Positions 11,950 through 24,152 of a stretch of 64,000 nucleotides of DNA are shown one piece after another. The stretch is from contig OZ018417.1 of assembly GCA_963969595.1 (NCBI GenBank), positions 18,850,501 through 18,914,500 of the forward strand. Reading direction: 5' to 3'. The notes under the pieces were generated by a model, which worked only from the letters and a program-made list of their open reading frames with translations, was not told where the DNA came from and did not search any database. A program made the position numbers and the translations under genes. The stretch's first letter is position 1. Each line of letters starts with the position of its first letter. The stretch is from Neckera pumila. Lineage: Eukaryota; Streptophyta; Bryopsida; Hypnales; Neckeraceae.

Positions 11950-12075
11950 ATAGTGAAATTAGGTAGCCTTGTCAATTAGGTTATCTTACCTCATGGATCA
12001 ATGCTTGTCCACATGAAGGCGCATGCAACTCTTTGGTGCACTAATAACTAGTGTGGGGCAATCTAATTTCACTAT
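11950..12075. mobile_element. Small TIR element (ATAGTGAAATTAGG type), copy 1
   Basis: Only 126 bp. It is bounded by ATAGTGAAATTAGGTAGCC (11950-11968) and the near inverse of ATAGTGAAATTAGATTGCC (12057-12075). A second family member lies at 38438-38682 and shares internal words such as CTTGTCCA and CATGCAACT. It has no coding capacity and is a MITE-like relic. Confidence 0.55.
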
Positions 12076-12389
12076 TTTGTGTAGTAGAAAAAGATAACCA
12101 AACATCTTTGGTTGTTGTTTTTGATAAAGCAATATATTTTGATTTTGTTGATGATAGAGCAACTAATTATTGCCTTTTACTATCCTAGTAAATAACACCA
12201 CCAACTAAAAGAATGCAATATCTTGAGGTGGAACAACAAGTATTTTTATTAGCAATCCAATCCACATTAGAGAAGCCATGTAAGATATCTCCATCTTCTT
12301 GTTTTTGATATTTAATGCCAAATGAAAGTGTTCCTTTAATGTTTCTCAAAGTTTATTTTAAAGTTTGAGTGTGACTGTTATTAGAGCTA

Positions 12390-13490
12390 GGAAGATATTG
12401 TGTTGTAGTTAGAATTAGAATTTTCATTGTGGCCGATTGATAGTTTTCACATTAACTTGTAGCTTTTACCAATCGAAAGAGTAGTATTGGTGCTTATATA
12501 TAGTATTTATCAATTGTGTATGGGATCAAATAAATAGAGATGTTAAAAGGTTTTCGGTTGATTGGTAGTTGTAACTTCTCTAGAAATTTAGGCTTATTGT
12601 CTTTTGGTATTCCAATTGAAGTTCAATTGTCTTCAACTTTAGTAGGAACTCCTTTCCATCAGAAATAAAACAATGGTGTTTTCATATTTGTTTTGATGAA
12701 TACAAGGATGATTTGCTATTGTGAGTTTATATAATGATGCTTGTGTGAATGTTGTGTGTAAGTGATTGTATGTTCAATTGCGGAAGTGATTATGGAGGAG
12801 AATTATCAATTGGTGAGGATGGACTCTGCAATTCTAGTGTAAGTGAATTTATTGAGTGAGGATTAATTGAGATAATTGATGTGAAGATATGATGGACTCT
12901 TTGTGTGTATAAGTGAATGTGAATTAACAATAGGAGAAATTGAATGGAATCAATGTTGTGACGAGAAATTGGAAGGATTTGTGTTTGTAAATTTGATTGA
13001 AAATTAAGAGTATAACAGTTGGGGTGAAATTGTTGTGAAGTGAATGAGTCAATTGGAAATGTGAAATGAAGGATTGTGAGATTAAAACATTTGGAAATCA
13101 GGTGTGAAGTAATATGAAATTGCAATCGTAATAATTGTAGAAATTAGTCCAATCGGGATAAATTCAAGAATTGTAAAGAATATGCTGTTGGACTGTTGGA
13201 GGAATCAATTGGAAAAGATTATGTCTTGGATAATGTTGTGAGTTACTGCTATGGATGTAAAGAAGAGATCAATTAGGATAACAGTGGATTGTTGGTAATT
13301 GATTAACTAAACAAAGAAAAATTGGAATAAAGCTAGAAGATCTCATACAATTGGAATTATGATAAGTGGGTCTAAAATCATAGCTTACGGATATGATGGA
13401 ATAGAATATGCAATTCAAAATAATGTAGTTGGTACCATTTGGGTGAAATATAAATTGCTATTTGAGATAGCTTACCTTCTAGAGTTCAAT
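12390..13490. other. ~1.1 kb insertion inside the copia relic
   Basis: In copia elements the connection region runs straight into RNase H. Here the coding similarity stops near 13490 (VVYSLA, VNHLR) and resumes near 12385 (LRNIKGT). The DNA between is purine- and AT-rich with many CAATTGGAA words and no recognised domain. The 111-codon minus frame at 13125-12790 is probably accidental. Terminal repeats or a target duplication could not be seen, so its type is unknown. Confidence 0.5.
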
Positions 13491-13802
13491 TCAACCCTTA
13501 GGTGATTTACTTTAATAGCAAAATAAAAACCTACTTATGCTAAGCTATATACTACATGAGCACAATTTGGTCTAGAATTGATAATGCCATCCATTAAATT
13601 GCCAACAACATTTGAGTAAAGATATGGTTGAGTAAGGTTTTGTTTGTTTTAGATTACAAGAAAATAATCTTTGCTTAACCGTACACCAGATGACATAGGA
13701 GTACTCAATGGATTATAATTTAATATATTATATTCTTGAAGTTTGGAAATTAAATAATCTTAATGATGAATTATTTGCCATCTTTCTTGTTGATTTCATA
13801 AT

Positions 13803-14061
13803 CATTAGATGACATTTGAGGGCTCTAAGAGATTGCGAGTTATCCTACGTTTCCAGACTGCGGGAACGCAAAATAACTACTAGTTGATGTGGCCGAGATT
13901 GTGCCATGTCATCTTTTTTGACTTCTTTATAGCTTAAAATGATATTTGGAGAAAAAATGGAAAAAGAATTTTGACAGTCCGTATCGGCTGTTTGCATATT
14001 CGGGCCAGGTTTGGAAACAGGCCTGAAATGGCCCTCTAATGCCTCCAAATGTCATCTAATG
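13803..14061. mobile_element. CATTAG-family inverted-repeat element, copy b
   Basis: 259 bp, bounded by CATTAGATGACATTTGAGG and the inverse of CATTAGATGACATTTGGAGG. Complementarity continues one or two bases further (ATCATTAG and CTAATGAT). It lies inside the copia reverse-transcriptase region, so it inserted after copia did. The GCGGGAACGC and GATGTGGC internal words recur in copies d, e and f. Confidence 0.75.
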
Positions 14062-14731
14062 ATAGTATTTCCTAATATGTAATAGATTTCACCATCATCT
14101 AACATATCAACTTCCTTTTGAAGAATATATTTAAGGTGCTAAATAATAGAAGTTTTGTTACTTATCGAAATACAATCATCTGCATAAATGGTTAATATCA
14201 AAAAATCATTAGTGTTATCTTTTTGTATATAGATGATTGCATGAAAGATTAGTTTGATAAATCCATGTAAAGTAAGAACTAGTCAATGCTTCATTACTAT
14301 TGTCAAGAGGATTGTCTAAGACCATATAAAGATTTGAATAAGCAAACTAATTTAGGTTCCAATTGAAATTTGGATGTAAATAATTTCAAATAAGCTTCTA
14401 GATATCCCTCATGTAAATTTCTTATTTTATGTTGCCATATAAAAAGGTTGTTTTTTCATCTAATTGATATATTTCTAAGCTATATTAGATAACAAATTCT
14501 AAAATAATTTGAAAAAAATTAAATTTGATAACTTGGAAAAAATGTTTTTGTATAGTCTACTCCTTTTATTGGGTGAAACTCCTAGCCACTACTTTGGGCT
14601 TATATTTATCTATATTACCATCAGCATGGATTTTGATTTTAAGAATCCATTTACAACTAATTGGTATTCTTTTAGGAGGGAGTGGAGTTTCTAGGTTTTC
14701 TTCTTTGATAATGAATTCAATCATCCATTGG

Positions 14732-15106
14732 CATTACAAAAAATTTCAGCCCATTTCAGGGCCATTGGAAGTTGACATGCCATGCTATTGTTTGCATGGC
14801 CTGTCAACTTCCAAAGTGCTCTTGGTGAGCAGTCAGAGTTTCTGACTGCCGGAGTAGTCAATTTTGGCAAAAAATAAAAAAATAAAAAAATTTAATTTTT
14901 TAAAATTTTAAAATTTTTTTTTTTAAGATTAAAAAAAAAACTAATAATTTTTTATTCGGATTTTCAGTTCCTACACCACTACTACTGCAGTTTCAGCAGG
15001 GCAAAAATAGGGAAAAAACGAGTTTTTTTGCAAAATAAAAGCAAATTTCAAGGTACCTTGGAGGGCTGTAAGGCAGCCCTCCAGAGGCCTGAAATTTCCT
15101 CTAATG
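14732..15106. mobile_element. CATTAG-family inverted-repeat element, copy c
   Basis: 375 bp. Left end CATTACAAAAAATTTCAG, right end the inverse of CATTAGAGGAAATTTCAGGC. Near the left end a strong internal hairpin (TTGGAAGTTGACATGCCATGC against its inverse, 14765-14817) has a ~22 bp stem. The centre is A/T-rich. It is inserted in the copia relic. Confidence 0.65.
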
Positions 15107-17225
15107 TGGTGGCTTGCCATTCTCTAGCATCTTATCTTTCCAAATCTTCTTGTAGTATATTTGGAGCTTGTAATGAAACAAGTGCTACATTAGCTTGATG
15201 TTTTTCTATGATAGTAAAGACAAGGCATTTTAGGTGGAGGCCTACCTTAAATTGACTCAATCAACGGTTTAGGTAGTTGAATTTTTCTTGAAGGTGGAGA
15301 AGAGCTTGGAAGAGAACTTTGGATGTTGGTATTGGAGGAAACTTCTGGCTCATCATGAGGTAATTCTTGTCTATTACTTCCAATGAAAGTTGTGAAAATA
15401 CTTCAAGTAAATCTTCATGAGAAGGTGAATTATATTGACTTTTAGTATTTATTATACTACTTTGGCTAGGTGTTTTGTGTTGATTTGGTTGTACATTTGG
15501 TTCATTTGGTTGTACTTTTGGTTTGGGTAGAGGTAGGAGTAGTTATATATTATTGGGAATAGTAGAATTTTGAAATAGATTAAAAATCTATTAATTCTTG
15601 TTTGTCTTCTTATATATCAATGTTTTGTTCAATTATATGAGTACTTTCATCAAATAAAAACATCTTGGGATATCAAAATCTTTTGATTAGAAGTATTTAA
15701 TAGGCAATAAGCTTTGAATTCTTAATTGTAGCCAAGAAATATTGCTTCAATAGAATGTGAATTTAACTTTTGCCATGTATACTTTTGAACTAAAACTTGT
15801 GCCTAACTCCCAAAATTTTAAAATAAAGACAAGTTTGGTTGTTGTCCAAACCATAATTCAAAAGGTTTTTTGTTTTTTGGAATAACTTTTGTTAATTTTC
15901 TATTTTGAAGATAATTTGCAGTTATAATTACTTTGCCCCAAAATACTTCAGGTAGTTTAGCATGTGACAACATTGTTAAAACTACCTCCACTAAACTTCT
16001 ATTTTCTCTTAGATATACCATTTTGTTGTGGCATATATGACGTTTTAAATTCCTTTTTAATCCCTTTTCGAGATTTAAAGATATCAAAGCCCTAAGAAAT
16101 GTACTTCCCTCCATAATCAGACCTTAATATTTTAGATTATGATTTGATATTTTTTCTACAAATTTTATAATGTATAATGTATAAATTTGTCAAGGGCTTT
16201 AGATATTTGTCTCATAAGGTAAATATAGCAATATCTAGATAGATCTATAAATGTAATAAAATATCTAAAACTTGCATGTGTCCTAATTTGCATTGGACCA
16301 CATATATCGGAGATATAAGGCCTAGTATTTCTATAGATTCTTGAAATATTGCGTACCTTAGGAAACTTTACTTTATGTTGTTTTCCTTCCATACGTGATT
16401 TACAAAAAATTGTTTCTTGTGCAAAAGAATTGTCCATCCTTTTTATATTGATTGAGTTTGTTTTTGTCTTTGTTGATTTATATGACCTAATCTAAGATGC
16501 CATAGCTAAGCTTTATATAAATTTGTAGTAGTTGGTAGAGCAATGATTTTCTTATTAGGAATTATTGTATCACCTAATTTATACAAGTCATTAAGTAATT
16601 AACATTTTGCAATTATGTGACATAATTTATTGAATCTTTGACTTTATTCAAATTTCCCCTCCAACTTTGTCTAATTGTTTAGCTGAAAATCAATTCTTTA
16701 CAAGTTCAAGAATGTACAACACATTATATGTGATTGTCTCCATACCATTTAAAAGTCTTATTGTGACATTGCCATGCCCTTTAATTTTTTAAGATGTCAA
16801 GTTGTCTCCTAGATAAACAACTTGTTGATTTTCATATTGCTCATAATTAGTAAAAGCATCTCATTCATGACACATATGTTGTGTAGCTCTAAAATCTATA
16901 TACCATATAGGGATAGGTTCTTCTTTTGTTATCAAAGCAATCCCATATAGTCTATGAGGTTTTGTAACAATATTAGTTTGATTAGCTCATTTTTTAGCAA
17001 CTATTTTAATTCTACAATCTTTGATAACATGTTCCAATTTTTTGCAATAAAAATACTTTTTAATAGTGTTGAAATCCTTTTTCTCAAAAGGTTTAAAGCT
17101 ACTTTCACCTCTTAGATTTGAAAACTTCTTTCAATTCTTATATAAATAAGGCTTTTTGCCATATTTAAAAAATTTAGACCTTTGCTACATAAAGGGCTAA
17201 TGTATTTTCTATTATAGAATCTATG

Positions 17226-17318
17226 CTTTAGAGGGGATTTGGGGGTCTTGGGAGACTGCAAGTTCCCCTGCGTTCCCAGACTGCAGGAATGCAGCTGTAG
17301 CACAACCACTACCACATC

Positions 17319-17355
<37 letters not shown>

Positions 17356-17490
17356 TTTAGTTATTTTGCTTAAAATGATATTTCAATTTTTTTTTAAATC
17401 TGACACGCCTGTATCGCCGTTCACTGAATCTGGCTAGATTGGGAAACGGGCTTGAAACGGTCTTCCAAGACCCCCAAATCTCCTCTAATG
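17226..17490. mobile_element. CATTAG-family inverted-repeat element, copy d
   Basis: 265 bp. The left end CTTTAGAGGGGATTTGGGG continues into GGTCTTGG. The right end is the inverse of CATTAGAGGAGATTTGGGG followed by GTCTTGG. It contains an (AT)n run at about 17320-17350 and the GCGTTCCCAGACTGCAGGAATGCAG palindrome-like block. It sits at the border between the copia and gypsy relics. Confidence 0.7.
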
Positions 17491-17849
17491 TCTTTCATCA
17501 AGGGTTCTTCTTGTATCAAATTGGAGATACCACCGCCAATCAAGATGGAATATGTCATTATCGCATTTTGACTTCATCATCACATATCAACCTGAAAAAA
17601 CAATAGGGATTGTCATGATGCTTTATCTAGGAGATCATATTTTGTGCCCAAACAAGGAGAGGCCGCATATGATCAACAACTAAAAATTCTCTTAAAACCA
17701 AAGCAATTCTTGCTCCAAGCAACAACAATGCCAACTATAATGGATTCATCATTTCTTGGTCAAATTCATGTATTATCTGCTATGGATCACCTTGTTCTAA
17801 ACATCAAATAGCACCTTAGTAATAGTAAAGAAAACATTCCAGTTTGTGG

Positions 17850-19130
17850 ATAACCTACTATATTTTGAGAGATGTTTATATATTCCAAAAGGACATGTAC
17901 GTCTTTGTATTCTTCAAATTCGTCATGATTTTCAAGCAACAAGACATTTTGGATACAATAAAATTTTGGAACTCATTTCTTGAGATTTTTAGTGGCCTAA
18001 AATGCGGAAAACCATCAAAGAATTTGTCTTGTCTTGGGACATATTTTCTAGATCAAAAAATCTTTGTCATCAATCTTACAAGCTTCTACAACCATTGCCT
18101 ATTCCCAAATGGCCTTAGTCTTCTATATCTATAGATTTCATAACAAATTTACCATCCTTACATTTTTTGAAACCATATTGGTGGTTGTTAACCAATTGAC
18201 AAATTTGGCACACTTTGCCCTTGTAAAAAGACAATCACTAGTGCACAAATGGCACAATTTTTTTCAATAATGTCTATCACTACCATGGATTATCTGATGA
18301 TATCATTCAGACCGAGGACCACAGTTAATTTTAGAAATTACTTTCTCAAATCTTAGAATGGATATTGAGCTTTCTTCTTCAATCCATCCTCAAACTGATG
18401 GTCAAAATAGCGAGTCAATCAGGTATTGGAGCAATATCTTTAGTGCACCATTAACTATCAACAAAATAATTGGACATCTTATTTAACACTTGCTGAGTTT
18501 GCATACAACAATACCTTCCATGATTCAACCCAACAAATTCCCTTCTACTGCAATTATAGTCAGCATTCAAAATTTGATCTATAAAATATTTCAAGGATGA
18601 CAACCCAACAACAGAAGATTTTGCAACCCAATGATTGCAATTCCAAAAAACCATAAAACTTCAATTACAAGAAGCTCAAGATTGTTACAAAGCATCGGCA
18701 AATGAATTTAGAAAAGAACAATCTTTGTTTTAAGTTGGCGACAAGGTATGGCTTCTTTGGTGCAACATTAAAACTATGCAACAATGCAAGAAGTTGGACT
18801 ATCAAAGGTTAGGACCATTTCCTATCCAAATGCAAATTAATCAAGTTGCTTATCATTTAGATTTACCAACATTCATGAAGTTACATCCATTTTTCCTTGT
18901 CTCCCTTTTAGAGCCATATAAGCAGTCAAGCATATGTAGAAGGACGTAGTCACCATCACCCTACATCAAAATTGACAACCATGAAGAATACGAGGTACAC
19001 ACTATGCTTAATTCACGACAAAGGTGGGGTCATTTGGAATATTTTGTACATTAGCATAGTTACGGTATAGAGGACCGTACTTGGGAACCAACAACAAGTT
19101 TACTTAATGCACCCCCAAAATAAAAGAATT
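17850..19130 (+). mobile_element. Ty3/gypsy integrase and chromodomain fragment
   Basis: Plus-strand translation across several frames gives an H2C2-type zinc region (HDF..RHFGYNK, then SC near 18040) and ILVVVNQLTNLAHF of the integrase core (18173-18215). SDRGPQL (about 18306-18326) and SSIHPQTDGQN (18376-18410) follow. Near 18985-19100 there is a chromodomain-like EYEVHTMLNSRQRWGHLEYF with RTWEP. The order H2C2, core, chromodomain is that of plant chromovirus retrotransposons. Stops and frameshifts are frequent. No LTRs were found; it is a fragment lying opposite in direction to the copia relic. Confidence 0.8.
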
Positions 19131-19810
19131 TCACCGCCGATATCTTTACAAACCAAACTCTTGTACTTATATTCCTTTTGGAACTCGTCACTAAAAGGGA
19201 AGGTCATGTCATGACCACAATTTTTCAAGTCCAAGAGCGGTTTCATATTTTGGACCATGTACAATTGTTACAAACATTTGCTATATGTAACAACTATATT
19301 AGGATTCGATAGATTGAGGAATTCCTCAATCTCATCAATACATGTTGATTTTTTAGACTCCTCATCTATCACTTCAATCATTCTTACCTCTTGTATATTT
19401 TGATTGTTGTGTATTATTGTGTTTGTTATTCATGTGCTTAACAACCATGCATTTACTATTAACCACATTTTTCTACTTTGAATTGTTAATGTCACTCTAT
19501 ATTTCCATGTGTTAAAACAAGATTCATCAAACTCTTATATGACTTAGATCTATTCTTTGCATCATTATGGGTGTTGATATAATACATAATGATTATCAAT
19601 TTTTTGAAAAAATACTTTAATTTTTAGATTGAGAGTTTCGGTCGCACTTTCAACTTTATAGATTTGAAGAATTATCAAAATGAGCTTTTTTTGATGATAT
19701 CTCTCGAGTTTTTATAGAATGTTGCAAAAAAAATTTATTAAAGTTTTTATTCTCCATGTTCAGGTTCAATGGAATCTACATATGTTATGAAAATTTCATA
19801 AAGAAGCTTG
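19131..19810. other. AT-rich DNA, probably leader of the copia element
   Basis: No gene. It lies between the gypsy fragment and a candidate primer-binding site, and in the minus direction it would be the untranslated leader and gag start of the copia element. I see no intact gag. Confidence 0.3.
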
Positions 19811-20041
19811 AACCTAGCTCTAATACCTTGTAGAGATTATAATATCATTTTTATTTTTATTATTGTAAAATTTGTCCATGTTACACACTTTATATCACAG
19901 AGATAACTCTTGCAATCAAATACATCTTTTACTAAAAGGCACTAACAATGCAGACAATGTAGTGTACTGATTTAGTATAAGTATCCAACATCTAAGACCA
20001 AATGAAAGCATACAAAGCAAAAGTCATTAACATTGATTACA
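19811..20041 (-). repeat. Candidate LTR with tRNA-Met primer-binding site (copia)
   Basis: On the minus strand, 19828-19811 reads AGGTATTAGAGCTAGGTT. It resembles the plant initiator-Met primer site TGGTATCAGAGC followed by AGGTT. Immediately beyond, 19829-20041 begins TGTAGAGATTATAATATC and ends TGATTACA on the plus strand, giving the TG...CA ends expected of an LTR (213 bp). The direction fits the copia relic. No matching second LTR was found near 12 kb, so the boundary at 20041 is tentative. Confidence 0.4.
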
Positions 20042-20484
20042 GGGTCAACGACTCCGTCCTTGTAAGAGAAAAGTGAGCATGCGCAGGTGTACAACATTAC
20101 CGATAAATCAATCGCAAAGACAGATGTGGTGCAAATGTGTTAAGAAATCAGGAAACATGGCACTATTGAAATTTTCTTCCTTCGTTTCTTAACATAAAAG
20201 TAAAACGTCCTACTCACTGCCACATCAGTCAAAACTGTAGGAGACTAACCCAACCGAGCAGCAGGTCAATGACGTAGCTAAACTGCGACTCAACAACAAA
20301 ATCGTCTCTTCCTGACCAAAATTTCCAAATCCAATTCCATCAGATGCTAACCTTGCTTTTCTCTTTGATCTGCCTACCAACTACACTTCACACTGATTAC
20401 TCCACATTGTTTACCCTCGCATGGCACTACACTCAATCAATCTAAAGAAGTAGTATTAACCAAAGCCCGAAGGGACACGACCCC
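20042..20484. other. 3' flank of the minus-strand conserved gene
   Basis: Balanced base composition, no open frame of interest. It is likely the 3' untranslated region and terminator region of the gene ending at 20485. Confidence 0.35.
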
Positions 20485-23042
20485 TCATGCTCGATTTGCT
20501 GGGCGTTCAAATTGAGATTCGTGGCAGTATGGGTCGAGCCACTCGGACTCCGCACCACGAGGAGTGGGTCCTCCCCCAGACTTGCTGCCCATCAAGTCTT
20601 GGAGAACCTCCACTTTATTCTCACGTGAAGAGGCTGAAGATTTGCTTTCGCGATCTTTAAGCTTTTGTTTCAGGCGTTGCTTTCGATTCGGCGCGGAACT
20701 GTCTTGACCACCTCGGCCGTACTGTGGAGGTGCACCGTGAGGTCCCAAGTAAATGTGTTCAGTGCCTGCCACAGTCTGCCATTGCAACACAAATATATAA
20801 GTGACGAAGAAGAGGATGTATCAGTAATACATGGAAGAAGACAAACGAGCAAAGTAAGGAAGTGATTACACTATGATGGCTATAAACTTGCGGAAAAGGC
20901 AGAGTTAAGACTCTTTCCAGCTGTTCAAATGCTGGTAATCAACACAAGCAAGCCAGCAAGCTATCGACTCTGATGAACTCAAGGACGGCAGGGTAGCAAG
21001 GCCACTCCCCTCACCACAGAAAATCAACAAATATTAAGCACAACTTTCCTCAGCGTAAAAATACAATCTTTGGGGAGGATTGTTGAGCTACAGACCGACT
21101 GAAAGCCCCGTACAAAGCAACCGGTCTACTTTCTGCTGAACCCCCCAAAACCAGCTCTCAATGTAGGTTCAACAAAAAGGAGAGTGATCCTTCAATAAAC
21201 TACGAAAAGATAACTCCGACAATGCAGATTGGTCAAAGGGCTGAATAGTACAGGGCTATAGACATAATACGAAATACGTTACTGGGCCACCTGTGGCTGG
21301 CAGTTTTTTTTTTTTTTTTACACAAGTAAAGGAGTGGCTGGCAGTTTCGTTCTGCTCCCTGCAATGGAATCTCGTTTCATTTGCTTCCCAAGAAAGAAAG
21401 AAAAAGTTACACACGTCCTTCCATTCTTTCCCGACATTAATTTCCTGTAATAATAGCAAGGTACAGTACATCCGTAAAGTACGGGTACTGACACCTTAAT
21501 CTTCAATCACATTGACGTGTGTGGCCTTGCCATCATTACAACCCATGTGGATCAGACTTGATTCAATGTACACCGCTCCACCGCTCGACGGCTATCAAGA
21601 AGCTTCACACGCTCATCATTCCCCAAACAATTGACTGGCGAGCAGAAATCTAGATAACAGCATCAAACACTCCGAGGCAATGCACCAATACTAGGAGGGC
21701 TGCAACATCTGAAAGTGTAGTATGATCCACTAAAAGGTTTAAGTTTCTTACTCTCTGATAAGAAGGCCGATATGTCTCTTCGGATTGCGTGCGTTCCTTT
21801 CGACTGACCTCTGCTGGCCGCCCAGCTTCTAAACTCGGAATCTCAAATCCGTCAGCATCTGCACCACCGGAGCAATAACCAAATCAGCATTGAAAAATGA
21901 CGAGATATAACTCTTGCATACTTTCCTTATTGATAAACCTATTAAGCTCATCAGACGACCATTTCATGCACTATACACACAGTCAGATTCTCACTATGAT
22001 AACTTCAACATGAGAACAGAGAAAACCGTCCGGAACAGACATTTAACAGGAGCCAAGGAATACGTCCAAGCTACTCAGAAGACCCTATTTCAATGAACCT
22101 CATTGCAACACAGACCAAACATGCTTATGGCAGTGCTATCCTCATCATCCAAATCGAGTGAAAATGCTACCTTTGATTCCAGGGTTGTTTCAAAATGATC
22201 TCATCTCCCTAGGAGTGTACCAAAATTCAGTAAAATTGGGGCACCGCATCTGACTACAGGACGCGTAAACAATGCATATAGCGAGCGTAATTCAAAGAGA
22301 TCCTACTGAGCAGACCAGGAGACCCTCAGCGCGCAAGGCATCCACTGCAGTAGTGAAAGTCGGGTAAGAGGCATGACTGTACAAGGCCAAGGACCAAGTA
22401 AAACCCCGATAAGAAACGGTTTGCCATCTCTGGGAACTGCAGAAGACTTCTATCAATGTCGTCAAAAAGCTGCAGTAAAATCATTTACTCAATTCTAAGT
22501 CGCACAACTGCTAACTATCTGTGGTTGGACGTTGTCTCCTCTCGAAAGAATTCCGTATACCAACTACATCTCCATTCGTGAGCTCTACTTGGATTGCACA
22601 ATTGCAAAGTCAGTGCGACAAAACAAGTCAGTGCCCGAAAACCAAGACCTAAGATCGATTCAATAAGGCAACGCTGCTGTACTGATTCGAGAACCAAAGA
22701 CGAAATGAACTTCGAGTCATACACGACAAAAGGCATATCAACGTAAATTCACGTAATATGAAGAGAATATCATCACATTCAAAACTAAATCCGTCGATGA
22801 GGCAACAATCAACGAAAGATCGAGAAAACTCCCGAAAAACATGAGGCCGCTCAAATTCCAAGTGCGAGGAAGAGAATCCAACCGAAGCCATCAAAAACAC
22901 CAACCACTAGCAACACGAAATTCCGTCACCCAAAAAAAGTCGGATCACAAAGGTCAACAACAGAAAAAGAAAAAGAGGAAGCCTCACCCCATTCATCGTC
23001 TTCCGAGGGCGAAGAAGCCGCGCCATTGAGGACAGGATCCAT
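20485..23042 (-). CDS. Conserved plant protein of unknown function (IYLGPHGAPP motif)
   Basis: Three exons on the minus strand, 23042-22988, 21858-21752 and 20775-20485, joined in phases 1 and 0 by GT-AG introns of 1129 and 976 bp. They give 150 residues. The N-terminal acidic block DDEWDADGFEIPSL (15-28) is created across the first splice junction, which supports the model. Residues 62-71 are IYLGPHGAPP, followed by a basic RKQRLKQKLK stretch (84-94), RENKVEVLQDLMG (105-117) and WLDPYCHESQFE (133-144) near the end. I recall a similar arrangement in a small conserved plant protein but cannot name it or give a function. No signal peptide or membrane segment; it looks soluble and largely disordered. 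The frame is open upstream to an ATG at 23270 (226 residues). The ATG at 23042 is preferred because the acidic block normally lies close to the N-terminus. Confidence 0.75.
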
Positions 23043-24152
23043 GGCTCCCCCACCAACAAACCGTCCACGAAGCAGCAACTCATGGACGGACGGAAACACC
23101 CCCACCACCAATTGGATCGATATCACCTTCTGCAATAATCCCAAAACATCCTCATCCAATAATCCAGAAATCTCACGAAATCTCACGAAATCTGCTCTCC
23201 TGAATTTGAAACTTCCCCCAGCAGTCACTCTCACCCCGCCCAAGGAGAAGTCTCCCGCCCCCGCCCCCAACCCAACCCAATCAAGTCAGTCCTTCAGTTC
23301 CCTCTCAAAAACAACCTCGGGCGGAGCCTGCGAGGTGGGCTGGGATCCAATTATCTGGCATGTGGGAGGGGCCCCGGCTGCTTCTTATCTGCAGAAGAGC
23401 CTCGATCGTCGCCGTGGTTTCAAAGCAAAGGGGGTGCAGACAGGCAGGGCACGGCAGGGGCGCAGACCAGGAACGGCGCAGACTCGCTATACCCTTGGTC
23501 TGCTTCTTCTCTCTCTATTGCCCTTGGGTTTTCTCTCTCTATTGCTCTTGCCCTTGCCCTTCGTTCTCTCCCTATATTGCTCGTGCTGTCTCTTTCTCTT
23601 TCTATTGCTCTTGGGTTTCTCTTTCTATTGCTCTTCAGTCAGTTGCTCTTTCTCTCTCTTACTCTATTTCTCTCTCCTCTGTTGCGTCTACAGTGGTCCA
23701 TTGCTTCTGTTCAGTTGTCCTGCTGGTGCTCTCTCTTCTGTACATGTCTACTCCATTGAATTCCACCGAGTCCCGCCGGCGCTCTGTTGCGGGCTAACAG
23801 GGCTTGCTTGCACGCTTCCCCAGGTCGTTTCTTCTTTTTCGGTATTTAAAGCAGAATCCTCCGGCCGCTTCCACCCCCAGCGGTGCACCGCACACACAGA
23901 GATGATATCTTTAACTTCTGGCAGGAGAGTGATGACCCTGTGTCCCTGTCTGTTGGGACGCAGGTCTGTTTTTATCTGGGCTGACGTTACTTTCAGTCTG
24001 GTTTTCAGGGGGTTCGGTGCTTTTGGTCGGAGGCATCGGGTTTCGTTAAACCTAACTTAGTTTCAGTCTTGGCGGCAATCGCAGTGTCAAGTCTCCACGA
24101 GCAGCTGGAGTGGAGTTATCCGCGGCTTTAGTTTGGAGATTCCGTCGGTCTC
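23043..24152. promoter_or_regulatory. Upstream region of the minus-strand gene, with a CT-rich tract
   Basis: GC-richer than its surroundings. A 344-codon plus-strand frame (23026-24060) covers it, but its middle is a pyrimidine-rich tract of CTCTATTGCTCTTG-like repeats (23505-23700) coding Leu/Ser/Phe/Cys. It has no recognisable domain, so I treat the frame as accidental. The region nearest 23042 is presumably the promoter and 5' leader of the minus-strand gene. Confidence 0.35.

Larger units (their letters stand above)
12100..17200 (-). mobile_element. Decayed Ty1/copia retrotransposon (pol, minus strand)
   Basis: The domain order on the minus strand is that of copia pol. A protease-like WYIDFRATQHM lies near 16890 (family D-S-G-A; the SG is lost). 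The GAG-pre-integrase and integrase core (SDICGPM, FITFIDLSRY) lie at about 16437-16165, and the rest of integrase (EVFWGKV, FELWFGQQP) at 16114-15818. Reverse transcriptase has the YADD box at 14186-14175 and a following LDDGEIYYILG. The connecting NPLSTPMSSGVRLSKD region is near 13700, and RNase H (LRNIKGT, VDWIAN, LVALSSTKSKYIALS) lies at about 12385-12105. Many stops and frameshifts are present, so it cannot be active. It is interrupted by two CATTAG-family elements and by a ~1.1 kb segment at 12390-13490. Confidence 0.85.

Noticed and set aside
12377..12392. TATTAGAGCTAGGAAG as a second, plus-strand primer-binding site
   Set aside because: It lies at the edge of the insertion in the copia relic with no LTR next to it on the expected side; the match is probably chance.
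23026..24060. 344-codon plus-strand open frame
   Set aside because: Its centre is a pyrimidine-rich repeat giving Leu/Ser/Cys runs, it shows no domain, and its start overlaps the first exon of the minus-strand gene.
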